Below the pieces are notes generated by a model. It had not been told where the DNA came from. It did not search any database and saw nothing but the letters and a program-made list of their open reading frames with translations. Shown here piece by piece: positions 1-6,258 of a stretch of 8,156 nucleotides of DNA. The number at the start of each line of letters is the position of its first letter. Position 1 is the first letter of the stretch. Source of the stretch: Chlamydiota bacterium (GTDB lineage: Bacteria; Chlamydiota; Chlamydiia; Chlamydiales; Rhabdochlamydiaceae). Both the position numbers and the translations under genes were made by a program. Where the stretch lies: positions 1 to 8,156 of the forward strand of contig JAHFTP010000074.1 in assembly GCA_023265495.1 (NCBI GenBank), read 5' to 3'.

Positions 1-1084
1 AGTCTGCATCGATAGAAATGGGGCCCAATTTGTTTTTGCCTGAACTATGATAGATCGTATTAGTTAAAACTACATCGATAGACGCTAATGCATCGAGTCC
101 TTCTAAGAGAATTCTTTCTTCCATGTCCGGATCATATTGGTAAGGAGGTGTTAGAGATATAGATTGCACGCCGTATATGAGATTTGAATACACACTCCCC
201 CTTCCAAAAACCTTGACGGCTTCTTGTAAAATTTCGAAAAACCTCTCCCTTCCATACCCAGCTTTTCCAGGTGTAAATGTTAGAAACTTTTCCTCTTGCC
301 AAAACTCCAAATTCAAATAAATTTCGGTCACACCGGCTTGCCGAATCTCTGAGAGCAATTGGAAGTTTTGGGGGGCCATCACAATAGTCCCGATGTCGAG
401 ATCTTTCAAAAGAGATTCGCCTCCTATTTTTTTGATTTCATCTAGTAAGCGAATAATTTCCAAGTAGGTATGGTCATTGCTTTTCGATAAATTACCCCCA
501 TTGATTAATAACCCTTTCAAGGAATGATCATGAGAAAGAGCATAGCAAATCGCATAAGCAGTCTCTGTGATGTTCTTTTTGGGGCGGGGGAGGTGCCGAT
601 TTTCTTTATATGTTTCTGCGATTTCACAAAAGGCGCATTGGACATTTCTCGAATAGTATTCACAACTATTAAAGATAACTATAGCCAAAAGATCTTGACC
701 AAGTTTTTGTACATAATTACTTACATGGATTTGATTGGTTCCGATCATCAATGTAACGTCATAGAAAGGAGGCTTTGGAGGAACCCCTACAGAGAAGCTA
801 ACATTGTCTTTTTCTAAAAAATAGCCGCTATCGCGAAACAACAGCTTCCAAGGGGATTGATCGTTTCGGCGGACGGTACAATGAAAAGCCACTTCTTCTT
901 TAGCCTCCGGAACTAAAATGATTTCCTGTGGATAGATAAAGTCTGATTTGCTTTTTTCATAACCGTAAAGTGATTTGATTACATATTTAAAATCCAGGTC
1001 AGGAAATGGGGGGATAACATGGATACCGCCAACAAGCAATTCGGCTTTCAATTCATAACATTTTTTTAAATCAGCAGTTTTCAT
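1..1084 (-). CDS. Radical SAM-like enzyme, 3' end outside the window
   Basis: The frame is open for 361 codons from ATG 1084-1082 to the left edge with no stop, so the C-terminus is missing. It carries C141-X8-C150-X2-C153. The last part, CAFC, fits the CxPhiC half of a radical SAM [4Fe-4S] site, though the first spacing is longer than the usual CX3CX2C. About 40 residues later comes NGGNL (G196-G197), placed like the SAM-binding GGE-type strand. Then follow alternating strand/helix segments as in a TIM barrel, including GRGSVYSNLIYG near residues 294-305. The first ~135 residues are an N-terminal region I do not recognise. The start overlaps the stop of the upstream NMP kinase (ATGA, 1081-1084), with only a weak GAG as Shine-Dalgarno, so translation is probably coupled. 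By family, such enzymes use SAM and an Fe-S cluster for radical chemistry in the cytoplasm. The substrate is unknown. The radical SAM call is likely, not certain. Confidence 0.62.
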   Translation of the reverse strand, partial: MKTADLKKCYELKAELLVGGIHVIPPFPDLDFKYVIKSLYGYEKSKSDFIYPQEIILVPEAKEEVAFHCTVRRNDQSPWKLLFRDSGYFLEKDNVSFSVGVPPKPPFYDVTLMIGTNQIHVSNYVQKLGQDLLAIVIFNSCEYYSRNVQCAFCEIAETYKENRHLPRPKKNITETAYAICYALSHDHSLKGLLINGGNLSKSNDHTYLEIIRLLDEIKKIGGESLLKDLDIGTIVMAPQNFQLLSEIRQAGVTEIYLNLEFWQEEKFLTFTPGKAGYGRERFFEILQEAVKVFGRGSVYSNLIYGVQSISLTPPYQYDPDMEERILLEGLDALASIDVVLTNTIYHSSGKNKLGPISIDAD

Positions 1085-1746
1085 AAGTTCTCAAATAAGC
1101 TAATGATTTCATTCGGGGGAAGAGAGCCGTCTAAAATGAATAGCTTCCCTTCTTTCATGTAAAATTGAATCACTTTTTGAGTGATTTCCTCAAAACCTTT
1201 CATCCTTTCATCAATGACTTTTTCTTGATCTGTATCCCTTTTGACTAAAGGCATTAAACAATAATCGCACTCACCCTCTACTTTTGGGGGAAGGGTCGCC
1301 ATATTGTAAATCCGACCACAGGCAGAGCAGCTGATTCTCTGTAACATTCGTTCCTTGGCTATATTACGATCGATTGTAAGATAGATATAATCTGTTTTTT
1401 CCGTTAAGTTACGGGTCAAAAACTGAGCCTGAGCGAGTGTTCTAGGAAACCCATCTAGGATAAACGTTTTTTTTTGCTTTGTGTATTCATTGATTTTTTC
1501 TGCGACTATTTTCTGGACAAAAGCCTCGTCTAGTAGATACCCATTCAAGATAAAGGATTCTTTTTTCATTTCTTCAAGAATTTCAAGCCCTAAAGGAGTC
1601 TTTTCCTTTACTTCTTTTCGGATCCAATCTCCTATAGAAAAGTGTTCTACTTCAGGATGTTTTGCTTTATATTCTTGTGCAAAAGTTCCTTTGCCAGCAC
1701 CGGGGGAACCCAATAAAACGATTGCAGAAAGAAGAAGACAAATCAT
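1081..1746 (-). CDS. Adenylate-kinase-like NMP kinase with zinc lid (copy 1)
   Basis: This protein of 221 residues is close to standard adenylate kinase length. It has a P-loop GSPGAGKGT (13-21), the NMP-site stretch SIGDWIR with R43, DGFPRT (98-103) with R102, and a lid with four cysteines C140-xx-C143 and C160-xx-C163 followed by VKRDTD (168-173). By family it transfers phosphate from ATP to a nucleoside monophosphate in the cytosol. The frame stays open 53 codons further upstream, but those codons lie inside the dioxygenase gene. ATG 1746-1744 is preferred because it forms an ATGA overlap with that gene's stop and has GGAG six bases upstream. The N-terminus before the P-loop is a few residues longer than usual. 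A second kinase of the same fold lies at 4346-5203, and the gene sits between oxidative enzymes. This suggests a dedicated, perhaps non-AMP, substrate rather than housekeeping adk. That last point is inference. Confidence 0.85.
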   Translation of the reverse strand: MICLLLSAIVLLGSPGAGKGTFAQEYKAKHPEVEHFSIGDWIRKEVKEKTPLGLEILEEMKKESFILNGYLLDEAFVQKIVAEKINEYTKQKKTFILDGFPRTLAQAQFLTRNLTEKTDYIYLTIDRNIAKERMLQRISCSACGRIYNMATLPPKVEGECDYCLMPLVKRDTDQEKVIDERMKGFEEITQKVIQFYMKEGKLFILDGSLPPNEIISLFENL

Positions 1747-2636
1747 ATAAGTTGCTCCAAATTCTCGTTTTGAATGACCTGATCGTAGGGCACTATTTTC
1801 ATGCTCTCTGGAATTTGCACCCATTGCGTGGTAGTCCAGTCTTTTGCTAAAACATCCCAATCCGCAATATCTGGATAACAAAAAGGCCGCAACGCTCTTT
1901 CGCAAATCGGATCATGAACGGACTGATATCTAAAATCAGCAGAAAATCGCAAAAACTTTGTTAGGTTTGGCAGAGGACCATGAATCGTATAACTATGAAA
2001 AACAAGAACATCGCCCACTTTGTAAGAAATCGAGGCCCAGTCAGAGTGGTCATTGGGAATGTCGACAATCCCGCATTTGCTTTTTCCGAGGCCAAGAACA
2101 GGTCTTACTCCCTGATTATGAGAGCCCTCTAAAATCCTTAGGCCTCCCATTTCTTGAGGGCAGTCCCCCAATGGAAACCACGCCGTATAGGTCGAGGGAG
2201 TGCCCTGTACATAGCGATAGTCTTGGTGGATATCGACTGTTGATTCTTTTTCAAGAGAAACAGGATTGATCATCCTCACGACTCTTGTGGCGTGGCAAAC
2301 AATAGGAAACCCAATGACCTTATGCATTAAAGATGTGAGTTTTTCATCATACGCAAATCTGTGCAGGTCTTCCATGGATTGGATAAGAGGAATAGCCTGA
2401 TCATATTCAGGGGAGCGAAAAGTTCGAATGGGCAAAAGTGGGATTGCAAACCCCTCGGGAGAGGCGGGATCGACCCATTTGAGTGTTTTGAGTGTTTTAA
2501 GTAATTTGTCCCTGAGAAAAATCACTTTTTCTTTGTTTAAGTACTCTCGCAAGTACAAATATCCCTTCTCTTGCATCCTCTTAGTGAGCATAGCAGGATC
2601 ATCAAGATATTGATTATCATCTTTTAACGGGTTCAT
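1743..2636 (-). CDS. Phytanoyl-CoA dioxygenase (PhyH) family Fe(II)/2-oxoglutarate oxygenase
   Basis: The protein has 297 residues, a usual length for the PhyH family. Visible iron ligands are H137-Q-D139 and the distal H219 (in SYTIHGP). R230, eleven residues after H219, is placed to bind the 2-oxoglutarate carboxylate. GGLRILEGSH (164-173) matches the family's G(C)LxxxxGSH strand. Family members hydroxylate or otherwise oxidise small molecules using O2, Fe(II) and 2-oxoglutarate, often in natural-product pathways, so the substrate cannot be told from the fold. No signal peptide or membrane segment is seen. It is the first gene of the minus-strand operon and its TGA overlaps the next start (ATGA 1743-1746). 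The start at ATG 2636-2634 has only a weak AAGAG-like site upstream. Met16 is an alternative start but has no better site. Confidence 0.82.
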   Translation of the reverse strand: MNPLKDDNQYLDDPAMLTKRMQEKGYLYLREYLNKEKVIFLRDKLLKTLKTLKWVDPASPEGFAIPLLPIRTFRSPEYDQAIPLIQSMEDLHRFAYDEKLTSLMHKVIGFPIVCHATRVVRMINPVSLEKESTVDIHQDYRYVQGTPSTYTAWFPLGDCPQEMGGLRILEGSHNQGVRPVLGLGKSKCGIVDIPNDHSDWASISYKVGDVLVFHSYTIHGPLPNLTKFLRFSADFRYQSVHDPICERALRPFCYPDIADWDVLAKDWTTTQWVQIPESMKIVPYDQVIQNENLEQLI

Positions 2637-2682
2637 ATTTTCAGTGCTCTTGCGTACGGTCTTTATCCAAAAATCGGGACTA

Positions 2683-2712
2683 ATTTTATTAATGGCGCGT
2701 ATTAAAATCCAA
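2683..2712 (-). promoter_or_regulatory. Candidate promoter of the minus-strand operon
   Basis: Read on the minus strand, TTGGAT (2712-2707) and TAAAAT (2688-2683) are separated by 18 bp. The -10 box matches TATAAT at 5 of 6 positions, but the -35 box matches TTGACA at only 3 of 6. The implied leader is about 40 nt. The short inverted arms ATTTTA (2683-2688) and TAAAAT (2703-2708) overlap the two boxes and could be an operator, or chance in AT-rich DNA. Confidence 0.3.
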
Positions 2713-2784
2713 CAGAATTAATAGCGAAAATAATAGTTTGCAGATTGCACAACGAGCTTCGCGAATTACATATGCCAATAGGAA

Positions 2785-2813
2785 TTGACAAAAAACTGGT
2801 AGCTACATACATT
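2785..2813 (+). promoter_or_regulatory. Sigma-70-type promoter of the plus-strand operon
   Basis: A perfect -35 box TTGACA (2785-2790) is followed, after an optimal 17-bp spacer, by TACATT (2808-2813), which matches TATAAT at 4 of 6 positions. Transcription would begin near 2820, leaving a leader of about 74 nt before the ATG at 2894. It is the best promoter match noticed in the intergenic region and points at the five-gene nucleotide/isoprenoid operon. Confidence 0.55.
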
Positions 2814-2838
2814 CACCGGTTCTGATTTTTGACGCAAA

Positions 2839-2866
2839 TGCAAAGAGTCAGACTCTCATTTTTGCA
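2839..2866 (+). promoter_or_regulatory. Hairpin in the 5' leader of the plus-strand operon
   Basis: AGAGT (2844-2848), loop CAG and ACTCT (2852-2856) form a perfect 5-bp stem. TGCAA (2839-2843) and TTGCA (2862-2866) extend it by 5 bp across a 5-nt bulge (CATTT). It lies between the predicted transcription start and the Shine-Dalgarno site. It could be an operator, an RNA-stabilising stem or a protein-binding site. No run of T follows, so it is not a standard terminator. Confidence 0.35.
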
Positions 2867-2881
2867 AGAAATTAGCAGTTT

Positions 2882-2887
2882 AGGAGG
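2882..2887 (+). promoter_or_regulatory. Consensus ribosome binding site of the polyprenyl-synthetase-like gene
   Basis: AGGAGG matches the anti-Shine-Dalgarno core fully and sits 6 nt before ATG 2894, so it fixes that start. It is the strongest ribosome binding site in the window, suggesting that the first gene of the operon is translated efficiently. Confidence 0.8.
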
Positions 2888-2893
2888 TTTGCA

Positions 2894-3892
2894 ATGACTG
2901 ATTATGGATCTTGGTCTCATCAAGGGTATTTGAGATACATATTTCCTCTGATAGAATCGTTAGAGAATCAAGACCCTAGGGGTGAATTGCGATCCCTGCA
3001 AACCTACTATTGCCGACCCAATGAATCTGGAGATGGGGTAAGACTCTATCCGAGTATGCTCACATTGCTTGCTTGGAGAGCCTTAAACCCAACAGAGGAA
3101 GTGACGCAGGACCTTTGCAAACTAGCTACTGCAGTCGAGCTCTACCACAACTTTACACTTACTCATGATGATATCCTCGATAGTCATGATATTCGACGCA
3201 ATCGGCCGACTATCGTTAAAACCCATGGGAAGAGCCGATCGATGCTTGTTGGTAATATGATGATTAGCGACGCCATGAATCTGCTTGCTAGTCTGCCTAA
3301 TCCGGGTCCTCTTCTCAGTTGTTTTGCACAGTCTCTGGCACTTCTTAACATAGGACAAAATCTCGATGAACACGATACTTGGCTAAATATTCCCCAGAAA
3401 AAAGGGTGGGATCATTGGTGGCATACCTCTAGGCTAAAATTAGAGGTCGGGGTTTTTGCCGCGAAATCTGCTGCGATTTTTGCAGGACGCACAGATCTTG
3501 TCCCTTACTGGGAGACTTTGGAAGAATCGATTTCCCTGGTATCCCAAATCATCAATGATACTGGAGATGTCTTTGGCTTCACCGGTTTCTATACTACTGT
3601 GGGCAGTGACCGAAAAGAGGAAGAAGAAACCGCAATCAAGTCAACATACCCAATCCTTTGGTTAATGAAAGAAAAAGGACTCAGTGACATACCTAGAGGG
3701 AACCTCAAGAATATTTTGCTTGAGTCCAAATATATTGATCATGCACGAGATACAATTGAAACTCTCCGATGCAAGGCTCTTAATCAGATAGATCTTATGC
3801 AGCTACCTGATTCAGCATATCGGAACATTTGGATCGATTACTTGAATGGACCTAAGCTTGCGTCTCACCACTTTGAAACTAAGGATTCCTAA
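2894..3892 (+). CDS. Polyprenyl-synthetase-like (type I isoprenoid synthase) protein
   Basis: This 332-residue protein has the length and motif order of trans-prenyl diphosphate synthases. The first Asp-rich motif is intact, DDILD (92-96), followed by RRNRPT (101-106), equivalent to the family's RRGxPT. A conserved-looking lysine is at K191 (AAKSAA), and a SDR...K-T-P-like stretch lies at 238-253. The second Asp-rich motif is NDTGD (221-225) instead of DDxxD, so one metal-binding aspartate is replaced by asparagine. By family it condenses allylic diphosphates with isopentenyl diphosphate in the cytosol. The altered motif leaves open a different acceptor, a terpene-synthase-like reaction or reduced activity. 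It has no membrane segment. It opens the plus-strand operon, and its TAA overlaps the next ATG by one base (TAATG), indicating translational coupling with the N-glycosidase-like gene. The fold is clear; the precise reaction is unknown. Confidence 0.8.
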   Translation: MTDYGSWSHQGYLRYIFPLIESLENQDPRGELRSLQTYYCRPNESGDGVRLYPSMLTLLAWRALNPTEEVTQDLCKLATAVELYHNFTLTHDDILDSHDIRRNRPTIVKTHGKSRSMLVGNMMISDAMNLLASLPNPGPLLSCFAQSLALLNIGQNLDEHDTWLNIPQKKGWDHWWHTSRLKLEVGVFAAKSAAIFAGRTDLVPYWETLEESISLVSQIINDTGDVFGFTGFYTTVGSDRKEEEETAIKSTYPILWLMKEKGLSDIPRGNLKNILLESKYIDHARDTIETLRCKALNQIDLMQLPDSAYRNIWIDYLNGPKLASHHFETKDS

Positions 3893-4320
3893 TGAACACA
3901 ACATCGCTTTGTGCTGTTATCAGCGGATCCTATAGACGCCATTTGAACGAGCTCTATGGCTTAAAGCAAGACCTTGAAAAATTGGGGATTGTAGTGTTAT
4001 CTCCCGTTGGCTCATTTGCTCTTAATCCTAATGAGGAGTTTATACTTCTTGATGCAGACCCTATCCAGGATAAGCGCCTCTTGCAAGATTCGATTTTTGC
4101 AAAGATTCGATCTTCATCGTTTCTTATCCTTGCAAATTTTCAGGGGTATATTGGCAAAGCTGCTATGATGGAAGTTGGATACGCTTTAGCATTCGGTTTA
4201 CAAATTTTGTCTGTTGAGCCCGTAGAAGATCCTAACATTCATCCCTATACTCGACTTCTATGCGAGGTTTTTCCTCAATTTCCCTTTATCTCAGCTCAGG
4301 CATCTTTATGTACGACCTAA
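3892..4320 (+). CDS. Nucleoside 2-deoxyribosyltransferase / nucleotide N-glycosidase-like protein
   Basis: The 142 residues match the small NDT fold. An N-terminal strand and loop ISGSYRRH (10-17) resembles the base/phosphate-binding loop. Near the middle, the stretch from GYIGKAA to EVGYALAFG (85-102) contains E94 at the place of the family's catalytic glutamate, in the xMExGYAxxxG context. Known members of this fold either move deoxyribose between bases or, as in Rcl/DNPH1, MilB and BlsM, cleave the N-glycosidic bond of nucleoside 5'-monophosphates. Which one applies is not visible. AAGGA lies 6 nt before the start, and the start overlaps the upstream stop (TAATG). The 25-nt gap to the next gene holds no obvious terminator. 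Its position between a prenyl synthase and an NMP kinase suggests action on a nucleotide intermediate; that is inference. Confidence 0.68.
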   Translation: MNTTSLCAVISGSYRRHLNELYGLKQDLEKLGIVVLSPVGSFALNPNEEFILLDADPIQDKRLLQDSIFAKIRSSSFLILANFQGYIGKAAMMEVGYALAFGLQILSVEPVEDPNIHPYTRLLCEVFPQFPFISAQASLCTT

Positions 4321-4345
4321 AAAAGTGCAAACCTATTGAGAAAAC

Positions 4346-5203
4346 ATGTGGAGAGTAGTGAAGCACCCCTATGATAGAGGAGATGATACCAAAAATGGTC
4401 CTCTTCTTTTTGAAAAAAATGGACGGCAAGTAGAATTTTCTCGTAAAAACCGCCTTATTATCAACCTAATTGGCACAACGGGATCGGGAAAAAGTACTCA
4501 AGGAGCAATGCTTGCTAGAACCTATGGTATTCCACATGTTTCAATCGGAGATCTCTTTCGCGATGCATTACAAAGTTCGTCAGCGTTAGGTAGTTTAATT
4601 AAACATCAAAGCAAACTTGGTGCGGTATATTCCGTTAATGAGTTGTGTTTAGGAATGGTAGCTAACCGACTGATTAAGCCCGATTGTACCAATGGATTTG
4701 TTTTAGATGGCTTTCCTCGCACCCAAATACAAGGCGTTGTCCTTACCCATACTTTTTTACATCCTGATGACATACACGTTCCTATTTTTATGGATGTTGC
4801 AGACAGTATAGTCCTTAACCGTTTGGTAAATCGATGGTATTGCAAACCATGCAACAGGCAAATTCGGCAGCATGATAAAGTGCAAATAGAAGATGGTTGT
4901 CCAACCTGCAAGAGCCCTCTTGTGAAACGAGAGGACGATAGAAGCACAGATAAAATAAGAGAGAACCTTTGTATATTTACACAACATCGAGCAAGCATTA
5001 TTGAGAGTATGCAAGAAAGAGATATAGTTCACATTCTACATCTAGATGACAAAATAAGTCCGGATCATATTTTTCAATGGATTTGTGAGATTATAGACTG
5101 TACTCTAGATGTACAACATTCTAAAAAGCACACCTCGTCAGGAGAAATCCCGAGGACGTGGGCTGTAAAATTATCCGGCCAACGCAGAGCGAGGTCAACA
5201 TGA
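4346..5203 (+). CDS. Adenylate-kinase-like NMP kinase with N- and C-terminal extensions (copy 2)
   Basis: This 285-residue protein is about 70 residues longer than usual adenylate kinase. The core has a P-loop GTTGSGKST (43-51), SIGDLFR with R72, DGFPRT (121-126) and a zinc-type lid C166-xx-C169 and C185-xx-C188 followed by VKREDD (193-198). About 37 residues precede the P-loop strand and about 35 follow the last core segment. The tail is basic (QRRARST) and its DNA looks more GC-rich than the gene body. An in-frame TGA lies just before, at 4337-4339, so ATG 4346 is the first ATG available. The Shine-Dalgarno site there is weak (GAG). GTG 4358, with GGAG close upstream, is an alternative start. 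By family it phosphorylates nucleoside monophosphates with ATP. The TGA overlaps the NUDIX start (ATGA 5200-5203). The unusual ends and the operon suggest a specialised substrate or partner. Confidence 0.82.
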   Translation: MWRVVKHPYDRGDDTKNGPLLFEKNGRQVEFSRKNRLIINLIGTTGSGKSTQGAMLARTYGIPHVSIGDLFRDALQSSSALGSLIKHQSKLGAVYSVNELCLGMVANRLIKPDCTNGFVLDGFPRTQIQGVVLTHTFLHPDDIHVPIFMDVADSIVLNRLVNRWYCKPCNRQIRQHDKVQIEDGCPTCKSPLVKREDDRSTDKIRENLCIFTQHRASIIESMQERDIVHILHLDDKISPDHIFQWICEIIDCTLDVQHSKKHTSSGEIPRTWAVKLSGQRRARST

Positions 5204-5706
5204 CTGACGTCCTTTCCAATCCGGCATCCTATAAGTACCTATCATCATGGGACCCTTTAGATAAACAATCTAAGCGACCTCCCATACAAGTTGTCACTTG
5301 TTTCCTTCAAAAACAAGATAAGATTTTAGCCTTGCAGCGTGCTAAAAAAGATATTCAACACAATTTATGGGGCATTCCGGGAGGGAAATTAAATAATGGA
5401 GAAGATCCTATCCAAGGACTTATTAGGGAGATTGAGGAGGAGACCGGTTCTAAGTTAGACCCCAGAAATTTTCAACTTCTCGGAACAGCACACAGCCAAA
5501 CGCCCTGTGATGGGGCATATGGTTTATATCTTTACCATGTCTTAGTTCCTGAAAATTTTTCCGTCCATGTCGACCCAATCGAACATTACGCATATCGTTG
5601 GGTTACACTTAGTGAATTTGAGTCGATGGAACTTCTTACAGCACAGGGAGAAGCTCTTAAATTAGTCAAAGAGCAACTTCAAACACTCATTAACTTTAAA
5701 GATTAA
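5200..5706 (+). CDS. NUDIX hydrolase
   Basis: The protein has 168 residues with a full NUDIX box from G62 to G83: GX5E (G62 to E68), seven residues, then RE-I-EEE-T-G (R76-G83), which binds the catalytic divalent metal. Strands before the box (VVTCFLQ, ILALQRAK) and after it fit the alpha/beta/alpha sandwich. Family members hydrolyse nucleoside diphosphates linked to another group, or other diphosphates including prenyl diphosphates. The frame is open from 5158, but ATG 5200 is preferred because it overlaps the kinase stop as ATGA and has GAGG a few bases upstream. The earlier ATG at 5158 would add 14 residues that do not resemble NUDIX proteins. It is followed after 9 nt by the phosphatase gene, an arrangement suited to stepwise removal of phosphates from one intermediate. 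Confidence 0.87.
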   Translation: MTDVLSNPASYKYLSSWDPLDKQSKRPPIQVVTCFLQKQDKILALQRAKKDIQHNLWGIPGGKLNNGEDPIQGLIREIEEETGSKLDPRNFQLLGTAHSQTPCDGAYGLYLYHVLVPENFSVHVDPIEHYAYRWVTLSEFESMELLTAQGEALKLVKEQLQTLINFKD

Positions 5707-5715
5707 GAGGTTAAA

Positions 5716-6258
5716 ATGATTACGCGAAAAGAGTTTTACTTTGTTCGCCATGGGCAAACAGACCATAATATCTTGGAAGGACAGAACAAGAAAGATCATC
5801 CAGATGACACCCCCCTAAATGACACCGGCAGAAATCAAGCGAGACGTATTGAGCCAGTCATATCTTCCCTACCTGTCCAAACGGTATGCTCTAGCCCTTT
5901 AAAACGCGTGCAAGAGACTAAAGAGATCATCACACCCAAGCTTCAAGTAAGCCATCATGTGATAGTTAATCTTGGCGAATGCACTGCTCAAACATGGAGA
6001 GAAATGGTTCAGCTTGGCATGTACGCTCCTCTCCCTAGCGAAGGTGTTGTTCGGCATTTTATCGATCGCATTCGAGATGGTATGAGCCAAGCCCTCTCAC
6101 TTCCGGGCCCCTCGTTGATTGTGGCTCATGGTGGCGTACACTGGGCCATTTGTCACTTGATGAACATAGAAGAACATGAATGGGTCATTGACAACTGTGT
6201 TCCTGTGCATTTTTCCCTAGGAGATACTGGCAAATGGATCGCAAAGAAACTCATTTGA
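5716..6258 (+). CDS. Histidine phosphatase family protein (phosphoglycerate-mutase type)
   Basis: The 180 residues show the histidine phosphatase signature RHG (R11-H12-G13), where H12 would be phosphorylated. They also show SSPLKRVQET (59-68) with R64, an acidic E88 in LGEC placed like the family's proton donor, and VAHGG (137-141) with the second catalytic H138. AAGAGG lies 5 nt before ATG 5716. No signal peptide is seen, so it is probably cytosolic. Family members remove phosphate from sugars, nucleotides, cofactor precursors (alpha-ribazole phosphate) or phosphoproteins. Placed directly after a NUDIX hydrolase, it may remove the last phosphate of a nucleotide or prenyl phosphate product. 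That role is inferred. It appears to be the last gene of the five-gene set, although the next open frame overlaps its end. Confidence 0.87.
   Translation: MITRKEFYFVRHGQTDHNILEGQNKKDHPDDTPLNDTGRNQARRIEPVISSLPVQTVCSSPLKRVQETKEIITPKLQVSHHVIVNLGECTAQTWREMVQLGMYAPLPSEGVVRHFIDRIRDGMSQALSLPGPSLIVAHGGVHWAICHLMNIEEHEWVIDNCVPVHFSLGDTGKWIAKKLI

Larger units (their letters stand above)
2637..2893. other. Divergent intergenic region
   Basis: These 257 bp are AT-rich and lie between the starts of the two divergent operons. No convincing gene was found on either strand. The region holds a strong-looking plus-strand promoter, a weaker minus-strand promoter candidate and a leader hairpin, each listed separately. 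Shared control of both operons from this region is plausible from the layout but not shown. Confidence 0.8.

Noticed and set aside
524..817. 97-codon open frame on the plus strand
   Set aside because: It lies inside the longer minus-strand radical SAM-like frame, which carries the recognisable Cys motif and is coupled to the operon; the plus-strand product resembles nothing.
1747..1905. 53-codon upstream extension of the first NMP kinase
   Set aside because: It overlaps the C-terminus of the dioxygenase in another frame, adds residues alien to adenylate kinases, and the ATGA start with GGAG is better.
2637..2893. A small gene, tRNA or riboswitch in the divergent intergenic region
   Set aside because: No open frame with a ribosome binding site, no cloverleaf and no known riboswitch core was seen.
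4606..5032. Minus-strand frames inside the second NMP kinase
   Set aside because: Their products are cysteine-rich mirror translations without motifs, while the plus strand encodes a complete kinase core.
5133..5155. Inverted repeat CCTCG/CGAGG as a terminator
   Set aside because: Only 5 bp with a 13-nt loop, inside coding sequence and without a T run.
5158..5199. 14-residue upstream extension of the NUDIX protein
   Set aside because: It would deeply overlap the kinase tail; ATG 5200 has the ATGA overlap and a GAGG site.
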